In this document: positions 17,254 through 22,770 of the stretch, in pieces
Layout: each line of letters begins with the position of its first letter
Position numbering within the stretch: the first letter of the stretch is position 1
From: a virus
Virus record (IMG/VR): IMGVR_UViG_3300044613_002876
Location: 1-22,770 of that record
Direction: 5' to 3' (one strand)
DNA length: 22,770 bases
Made by a program: the position numbers and the translations under genes
Notes under the pieces: model-generated
Database searches by the model: none
What the model saw: the letters and a program-made list of their open reading frames with translations, nothing else
What the model was told of the DNA's origin: nothing

Positions 17254-17623
17254 CCTATTTGATGTCCTGGCACTAATAGTTATTGCGATTATTATTTCTG
17301 TTTTAGTTGTAGACAACTTTAGAATTAGGCATAAGTACAAGAAAAGCCTGATGGCAATGGTTCAGCTAGAAATTGACAAGATGGCGGTAATTGACAACCT
17401 AGAAAAGTCTGTCAAAGAGAATGAGCTTACTCGCTCTGATGGATTCATAAGGTTTTTGTCTGAGTCAAGAGATGCTGCATTTGAATACATTGAGTCTGCA
17501 CAGCAAGACATCTCTGACTTTATTGCTAAGGCAGATCCTGTTTTTTCAAAAGTCGCAGACGAAGAAGCAATCAAAGCATATAAAAAGATAAAGGAACTTC
17601 TTCCAAATAAGACACAAGACTAG
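17246..17623 (+). CDS. Membrane-anchored coiled-coil phage protein
   Basis: 125 residues. One N-terminal transmembrane helix (residues ~5-24, FDVLALIVIAIIISVLVVD), a basic stop-transfer stretch (RIRHKYKK), then long helices with heptad-like spacing (MAVIDNLEKSVKENEL; AFEYIESAQQDISDFI). The topology, a short external end and a cytoplasmic coiled coil, is reminiscent of spanin- or tail-chaperone-like phage membrane proteins, but nothing specific is recognised. Last gene of the 14568-17623 run. Confidence 0.72.
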   Translation: MPNLFDVLALIVIAIIISVLVVDNFRIRHKYKKSLMAMVQLEIDKMAVIDNLEKSVKENELTRSDGFIRFLSESRDAAFEYIESAQQDISDFIAKADPVFSKVADEEAIKAYKKIKELLPNKTQD

Positions 17624-17626
17624 TCA

Positions 17627-17635
17627 TGCTATAAT
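17627..17635 (+). promoter_or_regulatory. Extended -10 promoter
   Basis: TGC-TATAAT with exactly 6 nt to ATG 17642; it begins within 4 nt of the preceding stop. No -35 match. It implies a leaderless mRNA for the 55-residue zinc protein. Confidence 0.55.
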
Positions 17636-17641
17636 ATTAGA

Positions 17642-17809
17642 ATGCTAGGACTAAAGAACAATGCAGACAATTTGGACTGCCTCAATGGATTATGTGCAAT
17701 CTCTCGCTGCGAAAATGATGCAACAGTCATATTTGAATCTACAGACAGGGAGCTGTCTGTTTGTTCCTTTCACTTTGATGTCCTGGAAAAGGGCCTAAGC
17801 CTTTGGTAA
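17642..17809 (+). CDS. 55-residue putative zinc protein, DUF7455-like short form
   Basis: Begins MLGLKNNADNLDCLNGLCAI and ends at TAA 17807-17809. The layout Cys13-x4-Cys18, Cys23 and later SVCSFHFDVL echoes the protein at 15085-15327 (CDTGNC ... FCAHHYN), so the two are probably related, with Cys and His as zinc ligands. There is no SD sequence; the ATG lies 6 nt below an extended -10 box. Its short length would hide it from most gene callers. Function unknown. Confidence 0.7.
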   Translation: MLGLKNNADNLDCLNGLCAISRCENDATVIFESTDRELSVCSFHFDVLEKGLSLW

Positions 17810-17836
17810 TTCGGGCTATTGCTTTTCCCTGAGTTG

Positions 17837-17845
17837 TGATATAAT
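17837..17845 (+). promoter_or_regulatory. Extended -10 promoter of hsp20
   Basis: TGA-TATAAT; start near 17852, leaving a leader of about 50 nt that ends in AAGGAG (17887-17892). TGCC/GGCA can form a small hairpin in the leader. A TTGCTT lies 15 nt upstream of the -10. Confidence 0.6.
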
Positions 17846-17901
17846 TAACATGCCTGCCATTTGGGGGCAATTAACTCGCTTAATATAAGGAGATGATACA
17901 T

Positions 17902-18300
17902 ATGGTTATTTTTAATGACCCATTTATTGGAAACCTTGCTCAGGAATTTGAGAAGGTATTCTACACAGGACAGCCATCAAAGGCAACTTACCCACCATAC
18001 AACGTCAACAAAATCTCAGACGAACACTACGTCTTAGAGTTTGCCGTTGCTGGATTTAACCAGAAAGGCATTGATATCTCGGTAGAGAAGGACGTGCTAA
18101 CAGTTAAGGGTGAGCGTCAGGAGGACGAGGGTGCCAACTATGTTCACAAGGGCATTGCGGGACGCAAGTTCTCACGATCATTTAGTCTGCCAGAATACTT
18201 TGAGGTAGACAGGGCATCTATGATTGATGGAATCTTGTACATTGATTTGTACAAGCGTGTTCCAGAAGAAAAGAAGCCAAAGAAAATAGAAATCAGTTAG
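17902..18300 (+). CDS. Small heat shock protein Hsp20
   Basis: 132 residues from ATG 17902, chosen because AAGGAG lies 9 nt upstream; ATG 17893 is too close to it. The alpha-crystallin domain runs from about residue 25: YVLEFAVAGFNQKGIDISVE, LTVKGER, then GRKFSRSFSLPEYFEVDRAS and the dimer-interface strand IDGILYIDLYKRVPEEKKPKK. Hsp20 proteins hold unfolding proteins for refolding. The C-terminal IxI tail motif reads IEIS. Phage hsp20 genes are known mainly from cyanophages. It has its own promoter and terminator. Confidence 0.93.
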   Translation: MVIFNDPFIGNLAQEFEKVFYTGQPSKATYPPYNVNKISDEHYVLEFAVAGFNQKGIDISVEKDVLTVKGERQEDEGANYVHKGIAGRKFSRSFSLPEYFEVDRASMIDGILYIDLYKRVPEEKKPKKIEIS

Positions 18301-18311
18301 CAACAAGCTCC

Positions 18312-18340
18312 TGGGCATGAGCAAAAAGGCCCACTTTTTT
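18312..18340 (+). terminator. Terminator after hsp20
   Basis: TGGGC (18312-18316) pairs with GCCCA (18329-18333) and is followed by C and six T residues. The loop is 12 nt. It ends 1 nt before the next promoter. Confidence 0.6.
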
Positions 18341-18341
18341 C

Positions 18342-18350
18342 TGCTATAAT
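18342..18350 (+). promoter_or_regulatory. Extended -10 promoter with two leader hairpins
   Basis: TGC-TATAAT; start near 18357. The leader holds GTTCC/GGAAC (18359-18363, 18370-18374) and TTAC/GTAA (18381-18384, 18389-18392); the second touches the AAGGAG ribosome site (18391-18396) and could tune translation of the peptidase. Confidence 0.6.
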
Positions 18351-18401
18351 GAGACTACGTTCCATAAAAGGAACATAATTTTACTCGTGTAAGGAGAAAA
18401 A

Positions 18402-19043
18402 ATGGCAAAAACACAGTACCCCATAGATGGCAAAAAGGGCAAAGCTTGGAAAATCACAAGCCCCTTCGGATGGAGGATACATCCCATCGAAAAAACGAAA
18501 AAACATCATAACGGCGATGACATCTGGGGATCAAATCCTAAGATATACTGCGAAGCGTGGCACGACGGAACAGTTGTGTATGCTGGAACCTCAAAGTTAA
18601 AAAACTCAGATGGCTCTCTTGGCGGTGTCGGATACTACGTTGATCTTCGTTCTAAGATTGACGGCAAGTGGTATGTAACAAGATATGGCCACATGGCAGA
18701 GGGTTCTTTAAAGGTTAAGACTGGTCAAAAGGTTGAAGCTGGAACAATTCTTGGAATCATGGGGAACACTGGTGCCTCAGCTGGAAGACATTTGCACTTT
18801 GAAATTGTTGAGGGAAGAGTTCATAGGTGGGACCTAAATGGCAAAGGATTTGTTAGTCCAATTGCTTTCGTAGAGGCTGTAATGGCCTTTGAAAAGCTTA
18901 AGGCATCTGCAGCTGAGATAACTCCAGACGATGGTGCTCCAAGTGAGGCTGCTCCAAGTCTAGATGTTGATCATCTAACAGCAAAGAAAAAGCCAGGGAA
19001 GAAGAAGAAACTTGTAAACCCTGTTCCAGGCTTTAAGAAATAA
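18402..19043 (+). CDS. Second M23 endopeptidase, without LysM
   Basis: 213 residues. Clearly a paralogue of the endolysin at 13640-14464: both begin with G-K-G/D-W-K-T-S, GWRIHP and KTKKHHNG-D. Zinc ligands His36 and Asp40 (HHNGDD), His97 (RYGHMAE) and His132 (HLHFE) are kept. The C-terminus is different: a linker of Ala/Pro/Glu and a very basic end (KKKPGKKKK... GFKK) in place of LysM. It may be a virion-associated wall-cutting enzyme for entry, given the structural genes downstream, or a second lysin. AAGGAG precedes the ATG. Confidence 0.9.
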   Translation: MAKTQYPIDGKKGKAWKITSPFGWRIHPIEKTKKHHNGDDIWGSNPKIYCEAWHDGTVVYAGTSKLKNSDGSLGGVGYYVDLRSKIDGKWYVTRYGHMAEGSLKVKTGQKVEAGTILGIMGNTGASAGRHLHFEIVEGRVHRWDLNGKGFVSPIAFVEAVMAFEKLKASAAEITPDDGAPSEAAPSLDVDHLTAKKKPGKKKKLVNPVPGFKK

Positions 19044-19046
19044 TAC

Positions 19047-19052
19047 TATAAT
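19047..19052 (+). promoter_or_regulatory. -10 element of the candidate small RNA
   Basis: Consensus TATAAT beginning 4 nt after the peptidase stop. With the 6-7 nt spacing used elsewhere, transcription would begin at about 19059, immediately before the long stem. No clear -35. Confidence 0.5.
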
Positions 19053-19058
19053 ATAAAC

Positions 19059-19146
19059 GTCCCCTATACAGGACAAGGACGCAAACTTAGGATGAGTAGT
19101 TACCATTTTACAAAGCGGCCAGATGTAGGTTCTGTATAGGGGTTTT
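19059..19146 (+). ncRNA. Candidate structured small RNA, ends paired
   Basis: CCCCTATACAGGAC (19061-19074) pairs with GTTCTGTATAGGGG (19129-19142): 14 consecutive pairs, one of them G-U, directly followed by TTTT. Inside, GGACGC is followed far downstream by GCGGCC (19115-19120), five pairs with one mismatch, and GTAG/TTAC can close an inner loop. With TATAAT just upstream and T residues just downstream, the whole 125-nt gap between two genes looks like a self-contained transcription unit for an RNA of about 88 nt. It is too long-range for a simple terminator. No known RNA family is recognised; it contains no hammerhead core. A leader or attenuator for 19170 is an alternative, although that gene has its own -10. 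Confidence 0.6.
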
Positions 19147-19157
19147 AATATTAGTAG

Positions 19158-19163
19158 TATAAT
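19158..19163 (+). promoter_or_regulatory. -10 element before the structural gene at 19170
   Basis: TATAAT with exactly 6 nt to ATG 19170. It is preceded by TAGTAG, close to the TAGTGG that precedes the -10 boxes at 14490 and 20987. Confidence 0.5.
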
Positions 19164-19169
19164 CTTACT

Positions 19170-19454
19170 ATGACTATACACGCAACCATTAGCCTGTCCA
19201 GTGGGACAGCCACAAGACTCACACCTAACGGAATTCATTCTGGAATGGACATTACTATTCAGAATGTTGACTCTGCTGCCTATGTTTACATCGGTGGTGA
19301 AGATACTTTAAATTCTGAAAATTTCGGATACCGACTGAATCCTGGCTCAGCTATTTCTTTTGAGCTGCCAGGAACAGATGCGTTATATGCAACTACTGAC
19401 GCAGAACAATCGTATGTTGCAGTGCTAAAGACTAACTTAGAGAGTGGCAACTAA
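19170..19454 (+). CDS. Small beta-rich phage structural-type protein
   Basis: 94 residues. An all-beta sequence (IHATISLSSGTATRLTPNGI; SAAYVYIGGEDTLN; GSAISFELPGTDALYATT) of the sort found just upstream of tail-fibre genes in actinophages, probably a minor virion protein or fibre-associated decoration protein. No SD sequence; leaderless start predicted. Its stop overlaps the next ATG by one base (TAATG), so the fibre gene is translationally coupled to it. Confidence 0.65.
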   Translation: MTIHATISLSSGTATRLTPNGIHSGMDITIQNVDSAAYVYIGGEDTLNSENFGYRLNPGSAISFELPGTDALYATTDAEQSYVAVLKTNLESGN

Positions 19455-20983
19455 TGGCTAGATTTTCTGGCGGGGCAGGCGGAGGCTCTGGAATTCCAGG
19501 ACCAACTGGTCCAGCTGGTGATTCCGCATACGAAATTGCAGTAGCCAATGGTTTTGTTGGTACAGAGCAAGAGTGGTTAGATTCTCTTGGTGGTGGCGGA
19601 ACTGCAAACATTGCAGACTTTATTTTTACAGATAATGACTGGAATAGCTCAATAACTCTTCCAGGCGATAAGAGTATGAAAATTGAAGCAGGAGCAGATA
19701 GCGATCTATACCTAACTGCTGGAGATGACCTTTACATTCAAACTCTTGGAGCAGGAGATGATATTCATCTTGAGGCAGCAGACGATATTAGATTCTCAGC
19801 AGGACACGAAAATGCTGAGTCTGAAACAGCTTATTACTGGAGAATGGATTCAGAAGGAAAGTTCCAACTTCCTGGTGCAGGGTATATTGAAAATCCACTA
19901 AATAGTTCTGGTGACGGATCTGGAAATGACACACTTAAACTTGTTCCAGATGACGATTTAATTTGGAATGGTGGAGATCAGTATATAATTATTGACCCAA
20001 CTGGACCAAACCACATTCACATTCGTGCAGGTGGAGTACAAGATTATTCAAATGCAGACTTAATCCTTGGCGGAGAGCGTGCAGGAGTTCGTGTTTCTGA
20101 CACAGACGGAACCACTGTTGTTCAGTCAAAGCAAGAAGATTACGTTTGGACATACCAGAATATTGGCCAGGGAGATCAGATCTATGTAGTAGCGACTGCA
20201 ATGGCTGAGCCAGACATTAATGACTTTACAATCATCAATGGTCAGAAGCATATAATTACTAGCGTAATTAGAGATGAACCAAATGGAACTACTTCTTATG
20301 AAACTACCCCAAGTATTGGTTTTATACAAAATGCCAACTATACATTCACTAGAGATAACGGAACTCATTTCTGGAACTTCAACAAAACAGGTTACCTAAA
20401 TGGACCTACAGAAACAGGTTATCTACGTGTCACAGGTATTATAAATGATGACGGTAATTTAGAAGTTCAGGCAGATCAAAATCTTGTTATTAGTGGTGGA
20501 GAAAGTAACGGAGAGTACTTACATGACTCATCTAATCCAAACAACCAAATTGCAACTATTGGAGATATCTCTAATTCAGCACCAGTAGAAGTGTCATTTA
20601 CAGTTAATGGCGGTACTGCTGGAACACAGCCAACCTTTAACGGAGCCCCACTTTTCACTGGAAATTATGTTAAGACTGGCCCACTAGTTCACTTTGAGAT
20701 TCAGGTAGATATGGATAATATTACTAACTTTGGAACTGGACAATACTACGTTGACTTGCCATTTAATGCTAAGTACGCTTACCAGCTTAATGATGGGTGC
20801 CTGCACGATATATCTGCAAACAATCAGTATTCGGTAGGTGGCCATGTCCAGGCAGGAACAAACAGGCTATTCCTAAATTACACTGGATCAAATGGTCAAG
20901 ACGAGCTCTTCACCCACAGCACACCAGTCACCCTTAACGTAGCAGACAACTTCCACATTTCTGGTACATATATAGCCGAATAG
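19454..20983 (+). CDS. Tail fibre or minor tail protein with collagen-like start
   Basis: 509 residues. A short Gly-rich start leads to GIPGPTGPAGDSAYEIAVAN with FVGTEQEWLDSL, a widespread phage-fibre motif of a collagen-like repeat followed by a small helical element. Residues ~50-320 are repetitive beta-strand (DLYLTAGDDLYIQTLGAGDD; NLVISGGESNGEY), as in trimeric fibre shafts. The last ~120 residues (PVEVSFTVNGGTAGTQPTFN onward) look like a compact beta-sandwich, the likely receptor-binding tip. It would recognise the host surface. Confidence 0.78.
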   Translation: MARFSGGAGGGSGIPGPTGPAGDSAYEIAVANGFVGTEQEWLDSLGGGGTANIADFIFTDNDWNSSITLPGDKSMKIEAGADSDLYLTAGDDLYIQTLGAGDDIHLEAADDIRFSAGHENAESETAYYWRMDSEGKFQLPGAGYIENPLNSSGDGSGNDTLKLVPDDDLIWNGGDQYIIIDPTGPNHIHIRAGGVQDYSNADLILGGERAGVRVSDTDGTTVVQSKQEDYVWTYQNIGQGDQIYVVATAMAEPDINDFTIINGQKHIITSVIRDEPNGTTSYETTPSIGFIQNANYTFTRDNGTHFWNFNKTGYLNGPTETGYLRVTGIINDDGNLEVQADQNLVISGGESNGEYLHDSSNPNNQIATIGDISNSAPVEVSFTVNGGTAGTQPTFNGAPLFTGNYVKTGPLVHFEIQVDMDNITNFGTGQYYVDLPFNAKYAYQLNDGCLHDISANNQYSVGGHVQAGTNRLFLNYTGSNGQDELFTHSTPVTLNVADNFHISGTYIAE

Positions 20984-20992
20984 TGGTACAAT
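20984..20992 (+). promoter_or_regulatory. Extended -10 promoter before the 321-residue protein
   Basis: TGG-TACAAT, 6 nt before ATG 20999. The 12 bases TAGTGGTACAAT are identical to those at 14484-14495. It overlaps the end of the fibre gene. Confidence 0.6.
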
Positions 20993-20998
20993 ATAGTC

Positions 20999-21964
20999 AT
21001 GCCATATCACGTTGGAGAAAAGGGATCGTACGGTTGCTCAGGCTACCCTGCGGTAAAAGATGATGGAACCGTAATGGGTTGCCACAAAACAGCTGAAGAA
21101 GCAGCTAATCAAATTTATGCTATTAATCAATCAGAAGGCAACATTGGAGACAAGGGCGTTGGCATCGAAGACCCACAAGAGTGGCCAGTATCTAAGGCGG
21201 ATCCATGCTGGGAAGGCTATACTCAAAGAGGCATGAAGCCAGGCAAGGGTGGAAGAATGGTTCCAAACTGTGTTCCAGTTTCTAAAGCAGAGTCTCCAAT
21301 TACTGAGGGAGATTTTGTTATTGCAATGACAACCGAGGGACCAGTCGTTGGCCAGGTTGAGCATATCATGGTTGAGGGCGGAACATACGGTCAGCCAGGA
21401 AATCCTTACGCTGTAGAGTCTACTCCAGAAAATCCAGCCGTAGCCATTAGAATGCTAGAGGAAGAAGATGGAGTATACTACTATACCCCATATTCTATCG
21501 GAGCGCTAATGTCTGATATACAAAGAATTAACATGCCAAATATTAGTATGGAAGATTATGAAGATGATGAATATATGGATAAAGCTGAAGGCTACTCTCC
21601 TCCTGCTGGGGCTCGTTCTGCTGCTCGTCGTGCTATCAAGTTCAAAGAAGATGGCAAGGCCAAAGGCGCAGGAACTGCAGTTGGATGGACACGAGCTAGA
21701 CAACTGGCTAATGGAGAGACACTATCGCTAAGCACTGTAAAGCGTATGTATTCTTACTTTTCTCGTCACGAAGTAGACAAGAAAGGCAAGGACTGGGGTA
21801 ACACAGCCAATCCGTCTAATGGGTACATTATGTGGCTTGCCTGGGGCGGAGATGCTGGGTATTCTTGGTCAAGAAAGATAGTCCAAAGAATGAAAGACAA
21901 GTATATCTTTGCTGACTTCGGAAAAGACTATACAAAGTCTAAACCTCTTAACGATATTTTTTAA
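20999..21964 (+). CDS. Modular phage protein, three conserved segments, function unknown
   Basis: 321 residues. Three segments can be told apart. Residues ~1-48 (KGSYGCSGYPAVKDDGTVMG, CHKTAEEAANQIYAIN) hold a Cys pair and a segment found at the ends of actinophage capsid-maturation proteins. Residues ~66-98 carry DPCWEGYTQRGMKPGKG with a Cys pair, preceded and followed by short VSKA repeats. The last segment (~198-310), starting SPPAGARSAARRAIKFKEDG, with GWTRARQLANGE, TVKRMYSYFSRHE and IMWLAWGGDAG, is a known phage-associated domain without a role I can name. The middle (~100-170) is beta-rich. Probably virion-associated; leaderless start predicted. Confidence 0.7.
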   Translation: MPYHVGEKGSYGCSGYPAVKDDGTVMGCHKTAEEAANQIYAINQSEGNIGDKGVGIEDPQEWPVSKADPCWEGYTQRGMKPGKGGRMVPNCVPVSKAESPITEGDFVIAMTTEGPVVGQVEHIMVEGGTYGQPGNPYAVESTPENPAVAIRMLEEEDGVYYYTPYSIGALMSDIQRINMPNISMEDYEDDEYMDKAEGYSPPAGARSAARRAIKFKEDGKAKGAGTAVGWTRARQLANGETLSLSTVKRMYSYFSRHEVDKKGKDWGNTANPSNGYIMWLAWGGDAGYSWSRKIVQRMKDKYIFADFGKDYTKSKPLNDIF

Positions 21965-22097
21965 ATAGTTCCAATATCTCGTTTGAGTATTTTTCGTAAT
22001 CTATTTCTATAATAAGATTGCCATCAATTAGCTTGTGAACCTTTATATCTTTGCCAATCTCAAATAATATATTTTTAATCTCATCTTCAAGACTCAT
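21948..22097 (-). CDS. Short ORF, 49 residues, acidic/basic helical
   Basis: Starts at ATG 22097 inside the end of the HNH gene (11-nt overlap) and ends 17 nt inside the convergent plus-strand gene. The protein begins MSLEDEIKNILFEIGKDIKV, with a short beta segment (NLIIEIDYEKY) and a basic end (LFKKYR). A purine-rich AGAGAG lies upstream. The longer in-frame version to 22190 would overlap the HNH gene in another frame and is less likely. Function unknown. Confidence 0.55.
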   Translation of the reverse strand: MSLEDEIKNILFEIGKDIKVHKLIDGNLIIEIDYEKYSNEILELFKKYR

Positions 22098-22368
22098 TCT
22101 CTTGCTCTCTCTGGTAGGTCCTAATCTTGTGACAGTTTGCACAAACAACGTCACATTTCTTGACTTCTGACCAGGCCGCTTCTGGCCCATAAGTTCTTAA
22201 TACTCTGTAGACAACATCTATTTTTGTTTCTTCAGGCCTGTGATCAAATTCTAAGACATAATGCGGAAAGTGATTTCTACAATCTGCGCAGCCGTGTTTC
22301 TCTTTATAGAGGTGCAATTCCTCTAAAACCTTATGCAATTCTTTACGCTGTTTGGCAGACTTTACCAT
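22087..22368 (-). CDS. HNH-type endonuclease-like protein
   Basis: 93 residues. Zinc ligands CADC (Cys27, Cys30) and CANC (Cys76, Cys79) flank the core LEFDHR with Asp42-His43, and the final His80 is in CHKIRT; this is the order of the small HNH fold with a zinc-binding frame. Such proteins nick DNA and are common in phages, both as homing enzymes and as packaging partners of terminase. It is encoded on the minus strand, with a TGATATAAT promoter close upstream. Confidence 0.82.
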   Translation of the reverse strand: MVKSAKQRKELHKVLEELHLYKEKHGCADCRNHFPHYVLEFDHRPEETKIDVVYRVLRTYGPEAAWSEVKKCDVVCANCHKIRTYQREQENES

Positions 22369-22376
22369 ACAGGACT

Positions 22377-22385
22377 ATTATATCA
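22377..22385 (-). promoter_or_regulatory. Extended -10 promoter of the minus-strand HNH gene
   Basis: TGATATAAT on the minus strand, 8 nt before ATG 22368, so the mRNA is leaderless or has a one-base leader. The same nine bases occur at 13580-13588 and 17837-17845. Confidence 0.6.
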
Positions 22386-22389
22386 GCTG

Positions 22390-22770
22390 TTATAGCTTAA
22401 TTGCCTTAGCGAATACAACCCTGGAAGCCATCTTTGATGCGCTAATAATTGCAATAGGAGCAGCAACGCTTAGAGTAATACCTGCCCACATCCTAGGCTC
22501 TACCCAATCCCACTGCCAAAAATCAAAGGTATGAAAAGCATTAGCAAGAACTGCAATGCCACCAAAAGCAATCATTCCTATAAGAGCACCGCCAGTTTTT
22601 TCTGGGTTACCATCTTCATCAATTCGTGATGCTAGGACTAGGTATGCAATCAAGAACAATAGATACATAAGCTCAATGAAAAAGAAGAATAGCCCTGCCA
22701 TCCATGCCTGTGACAGTCCAACAAATGTCGCAACAGACGTAATGCCGTTAAACGATACTATTGCAGATGA
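22390..22770 (-). CDS. Multi-pass membrane protein, partial (N-terminus outside window)
   Basis: The frame stays open to the right edge with no stop, so the gene continues beyond it; the visible part is 126 residues. It has hydrophobic helices at about residues 8-43 of the fragment (TSVATFVGLS... LLFLIAYLVLA), ~58-78 (GALIGMIAFGGIAVLANAF) and ~92-110 (MWAGITLSVAAPIAIIS). The 'A-LAN' helix followed by a Trp-rich loop and a final Pro-containing helix recalls DUF2637 membrane proteins of actinobacteria, but the match is weak. ATG 22701 is an internal Met, not the start. Confidence 0.65.
   Translation of the reverse strand, partial: SSAIVSFNGITSVATFVGLSQAWMAGLFFFFIELMYLLFLIAYLVLASRIDEDGNPEKTGGALIGMIAFGGIAVLANAFHTFDFWQWDWVEPRMWAGITLSVAAPIAIISASKMASRVVFAKAIKL

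Noticed and set aside
17850-17888. Twelve-codon ORF (MPAIWGQLTRLI) in the hsp20 leader.
   Set aside because: It begins before the predicted start point and has no ribosome site.
19092-19139. A 15-residue ORF (MSSYHFTKRPDVGSV) inside the candidate small RNA.
   Set aside because: The AGG is fused to the ATG with no spacing, and the ORF ends in the stem; likely chance, though a leader peptide cannot be excluded.
19059-19146. Small RNA considered as a hammerhead ribozyme because it contains GGATGAG.
   Set aside because: The CUGAUGA and GAAA core elements are absent.

Overview
The window looks like part of the genome of a tailed bacteriophage that infects an actinobacterium. The phage evidence is a terminase large-subunit tail at the left edge, two M23 peptidases that look like endolysins, a holin-like protein, a collagen-like tail fibre, an HNH protein and four phage-style tRNA genes. 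The host evidence is a WhiB-family protein and actinobacterial-type short zinc proteins. Base composition is moderately AT-rich, which would suit a low-GC freshwater-type actinobacterium; that host assignment is inference. No integrase, CRISPR array or insertion sequence was seen.

Layout, left to right. (1) 1-1299: end of the terminase gene, then a secreted Ala/Thr-rich protein with a coiled-coil tail, closed by a terminator-like hairpin. (2) 1380-5242: a class Ib ribonucleotide reductase operon, nrdI-nrdE-nrdF, followed by a SpeD-like S-adenosylmethionine decarboxylase. (3) 5269-6371: a small secreted subtilisin-like protease and a common phage protein. (4) 6377-9157: two pairs of tRNA genes (Asn, Asp / Thr, Glu) bracketing a DUF2061 membrane protein and a full-length KatG catalase-peroxidase. 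(5) 9179-12870: a JmjC/cupin-type oxygenase, a large secreted Pro/Thr/Glu-rich protein that seems to start at ATT, a staphylococcal-type nuclease, a 59-residue membrane protein, a lipoprotein and another small membrane protein. (6) 12874-13572: one minus-strand Rossmann-fold methyltransferase or spermidine-synthase-like gene. (7) 13612-17809: a lysis pair (M23+LysM endolysin, holin-like) followed by a tight run of small genes, many phage hypotheticals, including FmdB-like and DUF7455-like zinc proteins and WhiB. (8) 17837-19146: Hsp20, a second M23 peptidase, and a compact transcription unit that appears to encode a structured RNA of about 88 nt whose ends pair. (9) 19158-21964: tail-fibre-type structural genes and a modular 321-residue protein. 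(10) 21948-22770: a minus-strand cluster with a 49-residue ORF, an HNH protein and a membrane protein that runs off the edge.

The genes suggest a phage that reshapes host metabolism: dNTP supply (RNR), peroxide removal (KatG), polyamine-related chemistry (SpeD-like plus SpeE-like), protein hydroxylation (JmjC-like) and chaperoning (Hsp20). It also exports an unusual number of proteins: two large secreted proteins, a protease and a lipoprotein.

A strong sequence-level pattern is a recurring promoter. It is usually an extended -10 element (TGN-TATAAT or a close variant). In many cases it sits exactly 6 nt upstream of an ATG, which implies leaderless mRNAs. These sites and the candidate small RNA at 19059-19146 are the least expected features of the window.
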